Shown piece after piece: positions 18,609-27,530 of a stretch of DNA of 33,528 nt. Location: positions 1 through 33,528 of the forward strand of contig JAFUTP010000022.1 in NCBI GenBank assembly GCA_017484165.1, given 5' to 3'. The notes under the pieces are model-generated. The model had not been told where the DNA came from and ran no database searches. It saw only the letters and a list, made by a program, of their open reading frames with translations. The stretch is from Cardiobacteriaceae bacterium (GTDB lineage: Bacteria; Pseudomonadota; Gammaproteobacteria; Cardiobacteriales; Cardiobacteriaceae). Numbering within the stretch: position 1 is the stretch's first letter; every line of letters starts with the position of its first letter. The position numbers and the translations under genes are program-made.

Positions 18609-18741
18609 CTAATCTCTAAAAATTTGTCTTGCTCTCGTTTTACGAAGTAAAACAAAAAAATCTCAATTTATTGTTTTACATAGAAATTCTTCGCGTTCTA
18701 TCAGAAGGACGAATGCTGAAAAATGAATTTTTAGAGATTAG
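18609..18741 (-). repeat. 16-bp inverted repeat bracketing the adhesin leader
   Basis: CTAATCTCTAAAAATT at 18609-18624 is repeated exactly in inverted form at 18726-18741. The arms enclose 101 bp with no open frame of note, inside which GTTTTACGAAGTAAAAC (18636-18653) is a further small palindrome. In the adhesin transcript the arms could close a long stem-loop ending about 80 nt before the start codon. A small decayed mobile element is an alternative; no target duplication is visible. Confidence 0.6.
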
Positions 18742-18744
18742 TAA

Positions 18745-18780
18745 ATTATATTCTAGGCAAAAAAAAAAAAAAAAAAACAA
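18745..18780 (-). promoter_or_regulatory. Candidate phase-variable promoter of the adhesin gene
   Basis: Read on the minus strand: TTG (18780-18778), a run of 19 T (18777-18759), GCCTAGAA, then a perfect TATAAT (18750-18745). If TTGTTT is the -35, the spacer is now 24 bp; a run of 12 T would give the optimal 17 bp. Gain or loss of T during replication could therefore switch the promoter. It sits right behind the nqrM stop and about 218 bp before the adhesin start. Confidence 0.5.
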
Positions 18781-18781
18781 G

Positions 18782-19006
18782 CTATGGACGGTAAATTTCC
18801 ACTTTGGCATTTGTTTTCTTTTCCTCTTGCGCTTTTTTTTCTTCCTCATTTTTGCAAACATCGGTGCAACCGCAAGCTTTTTCCATTCCCAAATTTGCAA
18901 TTCCACCGCAACTACCTGCAATCGGTTTTCTTCCGCATAAAACTCCGACCGACATCGCCAAAATTACGCACATGAAAATCACAAAAGATATTGCAAATAC
19001 CGTCAT
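18782..19006 (-). CDS. nqrM: NqrM, Na+-NQR maturation protein
   Basis: A 74-residue membrane protein. One helix covers about residues 2-23, followed by a cysteine-rich part: LCGRKPIAGSCGG, then ACGCTDVC. This cysteine pattern is the mark of NqrM (formerly DUF539), which helps deliver iron for the metal centre between NqrD and NqrE. The tail is charged (Glu/Lys). The ribosome site AGAGG overlaps the last codons of apbE, and the ATG is 5 nt after the apbE stop, so it is coupled to apbE. The order nqrF-apbE-nqrM is standard in gammaproteobacteria. A 19-base T tract begins 4 nt behind its stop codon. Confidence 0.95.
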   Translation of the reverse strand: MTVFAISFVIFMCVILAMSVGVLCGRKPIAGSCGGIANLGMEKACGCTDVCKNEEEKKAQEEKKTNAKVEIYRP

Positions 19007-19011
19007 TTGTA

Positions 19012-20067
19012 TTACCTCTGTCTAAAATTGTCCTGCCAATATTTATTCTTACGCAGTAAAAATCCGCCATTTTCATCGGCAAAAATAAACAAAACTGCTA
19101 ATTTTTGCCGTTCGGCGAATTTTTCCGCCTCCGCAGCGCCAATTGCCATCAAAGCGGTGGCATAAGCATCCGCCAACATACAATTTTCCGCTGCAACCGT
19201 AACCGAAAGCAAATTCGAAACCGCACCACGACCCGTGCGCGGATCAATCGTATGAACCGCTCGCTCACCGTCATAATCAATAAAATTACGGTAATTGCCA
19301 GAAGTCGCCAAACTTTTATCCGTCAAATCCAAAACTTCGGCAATCGAATTCTCGCCGCGATTTTCAGGAACTTCCACCGCAATCTTCCAAGCTTTACCGA
19401 ATTTACTTCCGCCCGCTCGCACTTCACCGCCAATATCCACTAGGAAATTTTGCCGCATTTCTTTTACTAGCAATTCAGCAACCCTATCTACACCGTAACC
19501 TTTGGCAATCGAAGATAAATCAATGCGCATTTGGGGATTATCTTTGCGCAAAATATCGCCGTCCAGATGCAGTTTTTGATAACCAACGAGCGGCAACACG
19601 GAAGCAATTTCCTCATCCGTCGGTTTTTTCTCGACCTTTTTCGCCGCAAATCCCCAAATCTCCACCAGCGGCAAAATAGTAATGTCATACTTTCCAGCAC
19701 TTTCAGCGGAGATTTGTAGTGCAGTTGCCACAACTTTACTCATCTCCGAACTAATTTCTACCGCAGTATCAGAGGAATTATTAAAACGAGAAATCTCCGA
19801 ATCCGCAATAAATGTGCTCATCTGCTGATTTACTGCCAAAAGCTCCGCCTGGATTTTTTTATCCAAGTCGGCAATTTCCGCCTTATTCATTTTTTCAGCA
19901 ACCGACACCTGCCAATAAGTGCCCATCGTCTGCCCACGCAAAATTATCACTTCATCAGAATTGCAAGCCGCAAGCAATAAAAAATATCCCGCCAAAACTA
20001 GCGGGATACTTAACTTGCACAATCGGGAAAAATTAACCACCGAAGTTATCAAGCAAGATGTTTTCAT
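19012..20067 (-). CDS. apbE: ApbE, FAD:protein FMN transferase (lipoprotein)
   Basis: ApbE attaches FMN through a phosphoester bond to threonines of NqrB and NqrC. The start at MKTSCLITS gives 351 residues with a lipoprotein signal ending in LLAAC (Cys about residue 35), so the mature enzyme is anchored in the periplasm. Family motifs are [51 protein letters not shown] and the metal-binding region near [14 protein letters not shown]. This start overlaps nqrF by 35 nt and makes the signal rather long; a GTG or TTG start a few codons on is possible. The gene sits between nqrF and nqrM, as expected for its targets. Confidence 0.93.
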   Translation of the reverse strand: MKTSCLITSVVNFSRLCKLSIPLVLAGYFLLLAACNSDEVIILRGQTMGTYWQVSVAEKMNKAEIADLDKKIQAELLAVNQQMSTFIADSEISRFNNSSDTAVEISSEMSKVVATALQISAESAGKYDITILPLVEIWGFAAKKVEKKPTDEEIASVLPLVGYQKLHLDGDILRKDNPQMRIDLSSIAKGYGVDRVAELLVKEMRQNFLVDIGGEVRAGGSKFGKAWKIAVEVPENRGENSIAEVLDLTDKSLATSGNYRNFIDYDGERAVHTIDPRTGRGAVSNLLSVTVAAENCMLADAYATALMAIGAAEAEKFAERQKLAVLFIFADENGGFLLRKNKYWQDNFRQR

Positions 20068-21256
20068 CTTCAACACCAAGATTGTGCAGCATATCAATTA
20101 CCGATTTGGTCATCATCGGAGGTCCGCACATATAGAACTCACAATCTTCTGGTGCTGGGTGATTTTTCAAATGATTTTCATAAACCACATTGTGAATAAA
20201 GCCCGTGAAACCAGTCCAATTGTCTTCTGGCAGAGCATCCGAAAGCGCAATATGCCATTCGAAATTCGGGAATTCTTCTGCCAATTTGTTGAAATCGTCT
20301 TCGTAGAAAATTTCCCGTTTTGAACGCGCGCCATACCAGAAACTAATTTTGCGTTTGGTATTCAAGCGTTTTAATTGGTCAAAGATATGCGAACGCATCG
20401 GAGCCATACCAGCACCGCCACCGATAAACACCATTTCCGCATCAGTATCTTTGGCGAAAAATTCACCAAATGGTCCCGAAATCGTAACTTTATCGCCTGG
20501 CTTCAAACTATAAATGTAACTCGACATCAAACCTGGAGGAGTGCCTTCTGGCGCACGCGGAGGCGGAGAAGCAATCCGCACATTGAGCATAATGATGCCT
20601 TTTTCGTCAGGATAGTTCGCCATCGAATAAGCACGCACCACATGTTTGTCATTAACGGCGTGAATTTTGAATAAACCGAATTTTTCCCAATCACCACGAT
20701 ATTCTTCAGGGATGTCATAGTCAGAATATTTAATGTCGTATTTGTCACATTCGATTTGAATATAACCGCCAGCACGGAACGGAACCGACTCACCATCAGG
20801 AATTTGCAATTTGAGTTCTTTGATGAAGGTCGCTTTGTTGTCGTTAGAAATAACCGTGCATTCCCATTTCTTAACTCCGAATACCGAAGAATCAACTTCG
20901 ATTTTCATATCGCGTTTTACCGCAACTTGACAAGAAAGACGAGAACCTTCACGAGCTTCTTTTTTGCTGATATGGTTAAGTTCGGTCGGCAAAATATCGC
21001 CGCCACCTTCATAAACCTTCACCCGACATTGACCGCAGCTACCGCCACCGCCACAAGCAGAAGATACATAAATTCCACCGCTTGCCAAAGCACCGAGCAA
21101 TTTACCGCCAGCTGGAACACTAACTTCTTTTTCGTTGTTGATGAAGAGTTTGACATTGCCAGAAGAAACCAAAATGCTTCTTGCCGCCAAGATGATGATG
21201 GTTAGAAGTAAAACCAAAATTACGAATACGGCAATACCGATAATTATTTCTGTCAT
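20033..21256 (-). CDS. nqrF: Na+-translocating NADH:quinone reductase subunit F
   Basis: NqrF is the electron entry subunit: it oxidises NADH with FAD and passes electrons through a 2Fe-2S centre. The start MTEIIIG follows a strong AAGGAG site and gives 407 residues, the normal length; the open frame continues 15 codons upstream without support. One membrane helix is at about 4-24. The 2Fe-2S cysteines are C68, C74, C77 and C109 ([11 protein letters not shown]). FAD binding shows as RAYSMANYP, and NADH binding as [14 protein letters not shown]. The end MCGPPMM...DNFGG is typical. Ten nt separate it from nqrE. Confidence 0.98.
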   Translation of the reverse strand: MTEIIIGIAVFVILVLLLTIIILAARSILVSSGNVKLFINNEKEVSVPAGGKLLGALASGGIYVSSACGGGGSCGQCRVKVYEGGGDILPTELNHISKKEAREGSRLSCQVAVKRDMKIEVDSSVFGVKKWECTVISNDNKATFIKELKLQIPDGESVPFRAGGYIQIECDKYDIKYSDYDIPEEYRGDWEKFGLFKIHAVNDKHVVRAYSMANYPDEKGIIMLNVRIASPPPRAPEGTPPGLMSSYIYSLKPGDKVTISGPFGEFFAKDTDAEMVFIGGGAGMAPMRSHIFDQLKRLNTKRKISFWYGARSKREIFYEDDFNKLAEEFPNFEWHIALSDALPEDNWTGFTGFIHNVVYENHLKNHPAPEDCEFYMCGPPMMTKSVIDMLHNLGVEDENILLDNFGG

Positions 21257-21266
21257 CTCGAACTCC

Positions 21267-21878
21267 TTAAATTTTGATGCCCGAGAAAGACATAAATGCA
21301 ATTGCCATCAGTCCAGCGGAAATAAAAGTAATTCCCAATCCCTCTAAACCTCTTGGCACATTGGCATAACGCAATTTTGCACGCACACCAGCCAAAGAAA
21401 CAATCGCTAATGCCCAACTTAATCCTGAACCGATGCCATAAACCACCGACTCACCAAAGTTGTAATCTCTCTCAACCATAAATAATGAACCAGCCAAAAT
21501 CGCACAATTCACCGTAATTAACGGTAAGAATATTCCCAGTGCGTTATACAAAGCTGGAACATATTTATCGAGGAACATTTCAAGAATTTGCACAATCGCC
21601 GCAATTACACCGATATAGGCAATCAATCCCATAAAACCAAGATTGATATTTTCCATACCCAACATTTGCCACAAAGTTGCGTTTTCTTTCAATAAAAAGG
21701 TATACATCAAATTATTTACAGGAACGGTAATCGCTTGCACGATAACTACCGCAATTCCTAAACCAATCGCTGTATCGATTTTTTTGGAAATCGCCAAAAA
21801 GGTACACATTCCCAAGAAAAACGATAACGCCATATTTTCAAGAAATACGGAGCGTATAAAAAGACTTAAATAATCCAT
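21267..21878 (-). CDS. nqrE: Na+-translocating NADH:quinone reductase subunit E
   Basis: A 203-residue integral membrane protein with about six helices, matching NqrE in length and sequence ([16 protein letters not shown] at the start, [11 protein letters not shown], and [17 protein letters not shown]). Cysteines C25 and C120 are the likely ligands of the iron centre shared with NqrD. It has a strong GGAGG ribosome site and starts 15 nt after the nqrD stop. NqrE and NqrD are related and arranged in opposite orientation in the membrane. Confidence 0.97.
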   Translation of the reverse strand: MDYLSLFIRSVFLENMALSFFLGMCTFLAISKKIDTAIGLGIAVVIVQAITVPVNNLMYTFLLKENATLWQMLGMENINLGFMGLIAYIGVIAAIVQILEMFLDKYVPALYNALGIFLPLITVNCAILAGSLFMVERDYNFGESVVYGIGSGLSWALAIVSLAGVRAKLRYANVPRGLEGLGITFISAGLMAIAFMSFSGIKI

Positions 21879-21893
21879 TTTTGAACCTCCGTC

Positions 21894-22577
21894 TTAATCT
21901 TTAATATGAACAAAAACTGGAGTAACAGCTTTGGCTTCGTGGAATTCTTTCTTTTCAGCTTGATTAGGTTTCCAAACCCGAAGAGCCCAAATCACCAAAC
22001 CAATTACGAAAAACGCACTCGGCGGCAGAAGCATCAAAGAATTTCCAACATACCAACCACCGTTATTAACATTTTCAAACAGGGTAATGCCGAACCAAGT
22101 GCCGTTACCGATGATTTCACGGATTGTGCCAACAACCAGCAAAAATACGCTATAACCTAAACCATTTCCCAAACCGTCAATAAAACTCGGAATCGGCGGA
22201 TTAGACATCGCAAACGCTTCCAAGCGTCCCATAACGATACAGTTGGTCAAAATCAAACTTACGAAAACCGAAAGCTGCTTTGACAATTCGAAGGTAAAGG
22301 CTTTCATCAGCTGATCAACTACGATTACTAGTGTCGCTGCAACCGTCATTTGCACAATAATCCGAATGTTGTCAGGAATTTTGGCACGGATTAAACTCAA
22401 AAATAAGTTAGCAAAAGCCGTTACGAATGTAAGCCCCAAAGACATCAAACAGGCGGTTTTCATATTGCTAGTTACAGCAAGCGATGAACAAATCCCCAAA
22501 ACCTGCAAGCCAATTGGGTTATTAGTAAAAATCGGATCTAATAACAACCCTTTATAAGTGTATTTTTTGTCGCTCAT
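21894..22577 (-). CDS. nqrD: Na+-translocating NADH:quinone reductase subunit D
   Basis: A 227-residue membrane protein with about six helices. Family sequences include [21 protein letters not shown] near the N-terminus (described in part), [19 protein letters not shown] in the middle and [13 protein letters not shown] near the end. C29 and C112 are the probable iron ligands facing NqrE. The protein is slightly longer than some homologues at its C-terminus, which is charged. The ribosome site is AGAGG, and the gene lies 14 nt behind nqrC. Confidence 0.97.
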   Translation of the reverse strand: MSDKKYTYKGLLLDPIFTNNPIGLQVLGICSSLAVTSNMKTACLMSLGLTFVTAFANLFLSLIRAKIPDNIRIIVQMTVAATLVIVVDQLMKAFTFELSKQLSVFVSLILTNCIVMGRLEAFAMSNPPIPSFIDGLGNGLGYSVFLLVVGTIREIIGNGTWFGITLFENVNNGGWYVGNSLMLLPPSAFFVIGLVIWALRVWKPNQAEKKEFHEAKAVTPVFVHIKD

Positions 22578-22591
22578 AAATTGCCTCTTGA

Positions 22592-23422
22592 TTACTTACC
22601 GTTTTTATTAGCGACGGCTTTCATTTCTTCAACAGTGATTTTTCCCTGCTGAACATTCTCAATAAACCGACGGTAGCCAGCGTCAGATAGCCAGTAATTC
22701 ACTAAATTTTGCACACCACGGCTAGTTAATGTCGCACCAGCAATTCCATCAACTTCATTTTTTGCCTTATCCGCTTTGTTTTTAACTACATGAAGCGGTT
22801 CATTTTTAGAAGCAAAATCTGGCACTAATCCGTCCCATTTCGCTTGCCACTGCGGTTCAGTAATCCGCGCGCCAAGCCCTGGAGTTTCAGCTTGTGAGTA
22901 GAAATTTATTGCACCGATTGACGCTTTGTTTTCTTGGTCTAACTTAACCGCCAAAAAGCCATACATAGTTGACCAAAGACCGTAACCTTGAATCGGCAGC
23001 ACAATTCTTTCAACTCGCTCCCCGTCCAAAATCACATAAACCGAACCGCTCAAAGCTTGCCGTTTAATGCTCGCTGGATCTTCTTTACCAAGCTCACGAC
23101 CTTTTGCTGGATCTTTCGCCGCTGCATACATATCGAATTTCAGCGGATCTTCTTTGTCGTTCAATGTGCCTTTATCAAAATCAATTACCAAAGGCAGAAC
23201 TTTTTGATATTTGCTATTGATTTCGGAATTACTCAATTTTTCTTCTGCACCAGCCAAACCAGCCGCACGCAAAATATTGATTCTTTTTTCATTCAAGGCG
23301 TTTGCTTCTTGCAAAGGACGCAAACCAACCGCCGAAACCGATACTAATATCGAACAAGCCAAGCATACAATCGTCGCAAATCGTAATACTTGAAACTTCG
23401 ATTGTTGTTTATTTTCAGCCAT
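22592..23422 (-). CDS. nqrC: Na+-translocating NADH:quinone reductase subunit C
   Basis: A 276-residue protein with one N-terminal membrane helix (about 13-33) and a periplasmic FMN domain. The covalent FMN site is T231 in [10 protein letters not shown], the substrate motif of ApbE. Other family marks are [14 protein letters not shown] and [10 protein letters not shown]. Its start overlaps the end of nqrB by 8 nt, so translation is coupled. Length and motifs are normal. Confidence 0.98.
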   Translation of the reverse strand: MAENKQQSKFQVLRFATIVCLACSILVSVSAVGLRPLQEANALNEKRINILRAAGLAGAEEKLSNSEINSKYQKVLPLVIDFDKGTLNDKEDPLKFDMYAAAKDPAKGRELGKEDPASIKRQALSGSVYVILDGERVERIVLPIQGYGLWSTMYGFLAVKLDQENKASIGAINFYSQAETPGLGARITEPQWQAKWDGLVPDFASKNEPLHVVKNKADKAKNEVDGIAGATLTSRGVQNLVNYWLSDAGYRRFIENVQQGKITVEEMKAVANKNGK

Positions 23423-24563
23423 TTGTTCTCACCTTGCGACGCTTAACATTCGCGTTTTGGACAAAATAATCAATCACAGGCGCAAAAGCATTACCGAACA
23501 AAATCGCCAACATAATGCCTTCTGGATACGCTGGATTGGCAACCCGAATCAAAATTGTCATCGCACCAATCAAGAAACCAAAAATATATCTACCTGTATT
23601 CGTTACCGAAGCGGTTACGGGATCGGTTGCCATAAAAATTGCACCGAAAGCAAAACCACCAAGAACAAAATGCCACCAGAACGGCACGGAATACATAAAG
23701 TTCGTGTCGCTATGGACTAAATTCATCAATAAAGTTGTTACCAAAGCACCAGCAAACACACCGAGAATAATTCTCCAAGATGCCATTCCCGTTGCCACAA
23801 TGATGAACGCACCAATCAAAATTGCGAAAGTTGAAGTTTCACCAATAGAACCTGGAATATTGCCGATAAAAGCATCAAACCAAGAAATACCGTTGTCTTG
23901 CAAAGCTTTCATTCCGCCTTCTGCAATTTGTGCTAGCGGAGTAGCCGCAGTATGACCATCAACCGCAACCCAAATTTTGTCGCCTGTAATTTGTGCTGGA
24001 TAAGCAAAATATAAAAACGCCCGTCCAGTCAATGCAGGATTGACGAAATTGCGTCCCGTGCCACCGAAAATTTCCTTACCGATCACCACACCGAAAGAAA
24101 TTCCCAAAGCAACTTGCCAGAGCGGAATAGTCGGCGGAACAATCAGCGAGAACAAAATAGAAGTTACGAAAAATCCTTCCGATACTTCATGTTTGCGCAC
24201 CAAGGCAAACAGCACTTCCCAAAAACCACCGACGGCAAAGGTTACAAAATAAATCGGAATATGAACCTTCGCTCCATACCACATATATGCGAAAAGTCCG
24301 CTACCAATTGAAGGGTCAGCAGCCGCAGCAAACTTTCCAATAAAAAACCAACCAGCAAACATCGCTGGAAACGCTGCCGCCCAGATGATAATCATCACCC
24401 GCTTGAAATCTATCGCATCACGGATATGCGCAGGACGACCAGTTACAAAACGCGGACTGAAAAAAATCGTCGCAGCAGCTTCGTATAGCGGATACCAGTA
24501 TTCTAGTTTTCCGCCCTTTTCAAAATGCGGCGCGATTTTGTCGAAAAAATTTTGTTTTGCCAT
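23415..24563 (-). CDS. nqrB: Na+-translocating NADH:quinone reductase subunit B
   Basis: NqrB is the large membrane subunit that takes part in sodium translocation. It has 382 residues and about ten helices. The ApbE-modified threonine is T208 in DGHTAATPL, where Vibrio has SGAT, so the first motif residue is Thr and the second Ala. Highly conserved blocks include [44 protein letters not shown] and [10 protein letters not shown]. The protein is about 30 residues shorter than the well-known Vibrio form; comparison from memory puts the missing part in the loop after the first helix (residues 75-100). It starts 3 nt behind nqrA and overlaps nqrC. Confidence 0.97.
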   Translation of the reverse strand: MAKQNFFDKIAPHFEKGGKLEYWYPLYEAAATIFFSPRFVTGRPAHIRDAIDFKRVMIIIWAAAFPAMFAGWFFIGKFAAAADPSIGSGLFAYMWYGAKVHIPIYFVTFAVGGFWEVLFALVRKHEVSEGFFVTSILFSLIVPPTIPLWQVALGISFGVVIGKEIFGGTGRNFVNPALTGRAFLYFAYPAQITGDKIWVAVDGHTAATPLAQIAEGGMKALQDNGISWFDAFIGNIPGSIGETSTFAILIGAFIIVATGMASWRIILGVFAGALVTTLLMNLVHSDTNFMYSVPFWWHFVLGGFAFGAIFMATDPVTASVTNTGRYIFGFLIGAMTILIRVANPAYPEGIMLAILFGNAFAPVIDYFVQNANVKRRKVRTNG

Positions 24564-24566
24564 AAA

Positions 24567-25919
24567 TCAACCTTCTTCTTCGATTTGCGTCAAGTTTTCA
24601 CGCAAAATTGCACCGAAATCGTGCTTACCTGGATCTACATAAGTAAGCAGAGCAAGATCTTCTTCTACCAATTCCAAAGCTCCGAGCTGCACCGCAGTGT
24701 CGGTATCCTTCACGGAAATCGCTTTCAAAAGTAGAGTTGGAAGAATGTCTAGGGGCATAACTTGTTCGTAAATCCCGAACGGCAAAATTGCCCGCGCAGA
24801 ACCTTGAACCAAAGTATTGAATTTGAATTTGCTTCTCACAAAACGACCTGCATATGCACGCGTAGCAGAGTAAGTCGCCAAACCTGGACGCATAAACTCT
24901 AAAAATACCGCATCACCACCTTCTGGCAATACGCTAATTTGTTGATCGTAAGCACTTAAAAAATCGGTATTTTCAGCGGTCGCACGACCCGAAAATACCG
25001 ATCCCGAAATAATTCTGTTTCTTCCTTCTTGCAAATTGCCGTTCAGCAATTCAGAAACATTCACACCACGGCGAACCTTGACAAATTTTGGCTCTTTTAC
25101 CGCAGGACCTGCAACGCTAATAATTCTTTCATTGTCGGTTCTGCCTTGTAAAAATAAATAACCGATTGCGAGTAAATCTTGCAGAGAAATATGCCAAACC
25201 GTCTTATTTGCACCAACACCGTCAATAAAGTGAATATGCGTTCCCACTAAACCTGCTGGGTGAATTCCGCCAAATTCGTGTTTTTTTGCTTTACTCACAT
25301 TCGTTTGCGGCAATTCGGCTTTCGCTTTATGGCAGATATGAATATCACCTTCGGTTAATTTCGCCAAGACTGATAATCCCGCTTGATAATCAGCTTCACG
25401 ATTTGCCAAAGCAAGCAAAGGATCAATCGCCAACGGATTAGTATCCATCGTATTGACAAAAATTGAATGCGGCTTGCTATCAAGTTGCGGAATTTTGTCG
25501 AACGGACGAGTGCGGAAATAACTCCAACAACCGCTCTCTTTGAGCTGATCCTTAATCGTCTGCGCATCCAGTGCTTCAATTTCAGCTTGTGAATATTGCT
25601 TAAACGAAACAAATCCGCCTGAATTTGCATTGTCAGCAGTAATGATTACGGAAATCAGCTTACGGCGTTCGCCACGAACAATTGCTTTAATTTTTCCTGC
25701 AACTGGTGCACAAATTTTGACACCTGGCTTTTTCTTATCTTCAAAAAGCACTTGTCCTTCTTGCACGCTATCGCCTTCCGCCACGAACATTGTTGGTTTT
25801 AAGCCAAGATAATCGTCTCCAAGAACTGCGTATTCGGAAGTTGGATTTGCTTGATGAATTGTGTTGTCTTGCACAACACCTTGAATCGGCAGGTCAATGC
25901 CCTTTTTAATGACTATCAT
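24567..25919 (-). CDS. nqrA: Na+-translocating NADH:quinone reductase subunit A
   Basis: NqrA is a peripheral cytoplasmic subunit linked to quinone binding. It has 450 residues, a usual length. Recognisable parts are IKKGIDLPIQGV at the start, the barrel-like LGLKPTMFVAEGDSV and PVAGKIKAI, then EFGGIHPAGLVGTHIHF, YLFLQGRT and EFMRPGLATYSATRAYAG. It is the first gene of the nqr operon. A modest AAGG site lies 10 nt before the ATG. Upstream is tRNA-Leu on the same strand at only 73 bp, so the operon may start in that gap or read through from secG. No clear promoter was found. Confidence 0.97.
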   Translation of the reverse strand: MIVIKKGIDLPIQGVVQDNTIHQANPTSEYAVLGDDYLGLKPTMFVAEGDSVQEGQVLFEDKKKPGVKICAPVAGKIKAIVRGERRKLISVIITADNANSGGFVSFKQYSQAEIEALDAQTIKDQLKESGCWSYFRTRPFDKIPQLDSKPHSIFVNTMDTNPLAIDPLLALANREADYQAGLSVLAKLTEGDIHICHKAKAELPQTNVSKAKKHEFGGIHPAGLVGTHIHFIDGVGANKTVWHISLQDLLAIGYLFLQGRTDNERIISVAGPAVKEPKFVKVRRGVNVSELLNGNLQEGRNRIISGSVFSGRATAENTDFLSAYDQQISVLPEGGDAVFLEFMRPGLATYSATRAYAGRFVRSKFKFNTLVQGSARAILPFGIYEQVMPLDILPTLLLKAISVKDTDTAVQLGALELVEEDLALLTYVDPGKHDFGAILRENLTQIEEEG

Positions 25920-25992
25920 GCATTTCGTACCTTGCTTTCATAATGATGAAACCGTTAATTCGGTCAGACTCTATATCGCTTGTTTTATGTGA

Positions 25993-26078
25993 TGGTGCCG
26001 ACGGCGAGACTCGAACTCGCACGAGCTTGGCTCACTACCCCCTCAAGATAGCGTGTCTACCAATTCCACCACGTCGGC
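25993..26078 (-). tRNA. leuU: tRNA-Leu (anticodon GAG)
   Basis: The minus strand folds as a class II tRNA: 7-bp acceptor GCCGACG/CGTCGGC, D arm with TGGTAGACA, anticodon loop CTTGAGG with GAG, a long variable arm typical of leucine tRNA, and T arm GTTCGAGTC. CCA is encoded (25993-25995). It follows secG, as leuU does in Escherichia coli, and reads CUC and CUU codons. Confidence 0.97.
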
Positions 26079-26107
26079 TTATTATTGATTGAGACAGCTA
26101 CAAAGCA

Positions 26108-26605
26108 TCATTCCGCTGGAATTTCTGCCTCGTTAGCAGGCGCGGCATTATCGCGAGGATTAGCTTTATTGTCAAGTTTTTCTCCCACTTTCTCACTAAC
26201 CGCTCCATCATCAACAGCGGAAGTATTTGTTTTTATTGCGTTTTCAGGTATTTCTGCCACCGCTTGACTATTGCTGTCTGGAATTTCCGCTACTGGTTTT
26301 TCAGCAGTTTTATTAGCAGTTACGCTCACTTCACCACCTTTTTCTCCTGCCAAAATATTTCCGCTAGTTGCTTCTTTATTCATTACATATCCAATTGCCA
26401 ATGCGGACACGAAGAACACCAATGCAAGAAATCTAGTTAATTTATAAAGAAACGAGCCAGCACCGCGAGCACCGAATACGGTTGCTGATGCGCCAGCACC
26501 GAAACTTGCTCCGATGCCTGCGCCTTTTGATTGTTGTAATAAAACCAGCACAATCAACGCAATTGATGTGCCGACAAAAATAACTTGTGCTATTGAAAGA
26601 ATCAT
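26108..26605 (-). CDS. secG: Preprotein translocase subunit SecG
   Basis: SecG is a small membrane subunit that assists SecYEG. The N-terminal 76 residues are standard: a helix at about 2-23, the conserved QQSKGAGIGASFGAGASATVFG loop (described in part: GAGIGASFG and GARGAGSFL), and a second helix at about 57-75. The protein then continues for 90 residues rich in Ala, Glu, Asn and Lys, giving 165 residues against about 110 in Escherichia coli. The tail has low complexity and is probably disordered. The start overlaps the tpiA stop by 4 nt (ATGA). The tRNA-Leu gene follows. Confidence 0.96.
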   Translation of the reverse strand: MILSIAQVIFVGTSIALIVLVLLQQSKGAGIGASFGAGASATVFGARGAGSFLYKLTRFLALVFFVSALAIGYVMNKEATSGNILAGEKGGEVSVTANKTAEKPVAEIPDSNSQAVAEIPENAIKTNTSAVDDGAVSEKVGEKLDNKANPRDNAAPANEAEIPAE

Positions 26606-27327
26606 TTAAATGCCTCGATTATTTGCTTAAATTCGTTGATTTTCAGCGACGCTCCGCCGACCAAAAATCCGTCGATATTTTCCATATTTGCTAATTCTTC
26701 CGCATTATTAGCTTTTACGCTACCGCCATAGAGAATGCGGATTTTGCTCGCAACATCAGCGGACTGACGGCTAATAATTTCGCGGATTTCCTGATGAGTT
26801 TTTTCGGCGTATTCTGCGGTTGCGGCTTTACCCGTGCCGATTGCCCAAACTGGTTCGTATGCGATAACGGTATTTTCATCGATTAAACCAGCAGCAAGCA
26901 TTGGATTGAGCTGCCGCTCGAGCACGGATTTTGTTATCCCTGCGTCATATTCTGCTTCGGTTTCGCCGATGCAATAAATAACCGCGATATTTTCCTCGTT
27001 GAGCCGCGCCCATTTTTCAGCCAGAAGTTTTTCGTTTTCGCCGTGATATTGCCGTCTTTCGGAATGTCCGATGATGCAAAATTCTGCGCCTTGTTCTTTG
27101 AGCATTACGGCTGAAATTTCACCCGTAAATGCACCGTTTTTATTAGCAGAAACATCTTCTCCCGCAATATTTTTCAATCCTAAACTTTTCGCTTGACTAA
27201 TCAAAATTGCGGGCAATCCGTAGATGATTTCCGCGACATTCGATTGCAATTGTGTCTGCGCGAAATCAGCGACTAATTGGCTATTTCCGTTCATTTTCCA
27301 GTTTGCGGCAACGATTGACTTACGCAT
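26602..27327 (-). CDS. tpiA: Triosephosphate isomerase
   Basis: TpiA interconverts dihydroxyacetone phosphate and glyceraldehyde 3-phosphate in glycolysis. The start MRKSIVAANWKMNG follows an AAGGAG site and gives 241 residues; an upstream in-frame ATG at 27363 would add 12 residues outside the family pattern. Catalytic residues are N9, K11, H88 (IIGHSERR) and E158 (AYEPVWAIGTG), and the phosphate loop GGSVKANN is near the end. The gene lies behind glmM with a repeat element between them, and before secG with overlapping stop and start. Confidence 0.98.
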   Translation of the reverse strand: MRKSIVAANWKMNGNSQLVADFAQTQLQSNVAEIIYGLPAILISQAKSLGLKNIAGEDVSANKNGAFTGEISAVMLKEQGAEFCIIGHSERRQYHGENEKLLAEKWARLNEENIAVIYCIGETEAEYDAGITKSVLERQLNPMLAAGLIDENTVIAYEPVWAIGTGKAATAEYAEKTHQEIREIISRQSADVASKIRILYGGSVKANNAEELANMENIDGFLVGGASLKINEFKQIIEAFK

Positions 27328-27365
27328 AATTTTTTCTCCTTGATTGACAAATTTATTCATCACTA

Positions 27366-27400
27366 GGGCGTATCTAAAAATTTATTTTTTAATCTTTTGA
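27366..27400 (-). repeat. Remnant end of the interspersed repeat
   Basis: GGGCGTATCTAAAAATTTAT copies the R-type end of the element but then drifts into AT-rich sequence. It is preceded by ACTA (27362-27365), the same four bases that flank the full copy B next to it. It looks like the stub of an older insertion, or of a duplicated end. Confidence 0.5.
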
Positions 27401-27409
27401 TTACCACTA

Positions 27410-27529
27410 TGGCGTGTCTAAAAATTCGTCATTTTGAACCGCAAGCGAAAAATCTCTATCAGCAGATCCTTCGCCGCGTTCATGATGACGAGGGCGAAAA
27501 TAAAACTAACCATAAATTTAGATACGCCC
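27410..27529 (-). repeat. Interspersed repeat (MITE-like), copy B, 120 bp
   Basis: The copy begins TGGCGTGTCTAAAAATTCGT and ends AATTTAGATACGCCC, with ACTA on both sides (27406-27409 and 27530-27533). Its first base is T where the other copies have G. Inside are the paired CGTCATTTTGA and ATGATGACG parts. It lies between glmM and tpiA, both on the minus strand, so it should be transcribed. Confidence 0.75.
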
Positions 27530-27530
27530 A

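Noticed and set aside
18782-18940. Open frames on the plus strand across nqrM and its downstream T/A tract
   Set aside because: They are antisense to the clearly recognisable cysteine-rich NqrM and owe their length to the poly-A run and the Glu/Lys-rich tail.
25920-25992. Promoter of the nqr operon
   Set aside because: Only weak hexamers and a 4-bp hairpin (ACCG/CGGT) were found in the 73-bp gap; not enough to place a promoter.
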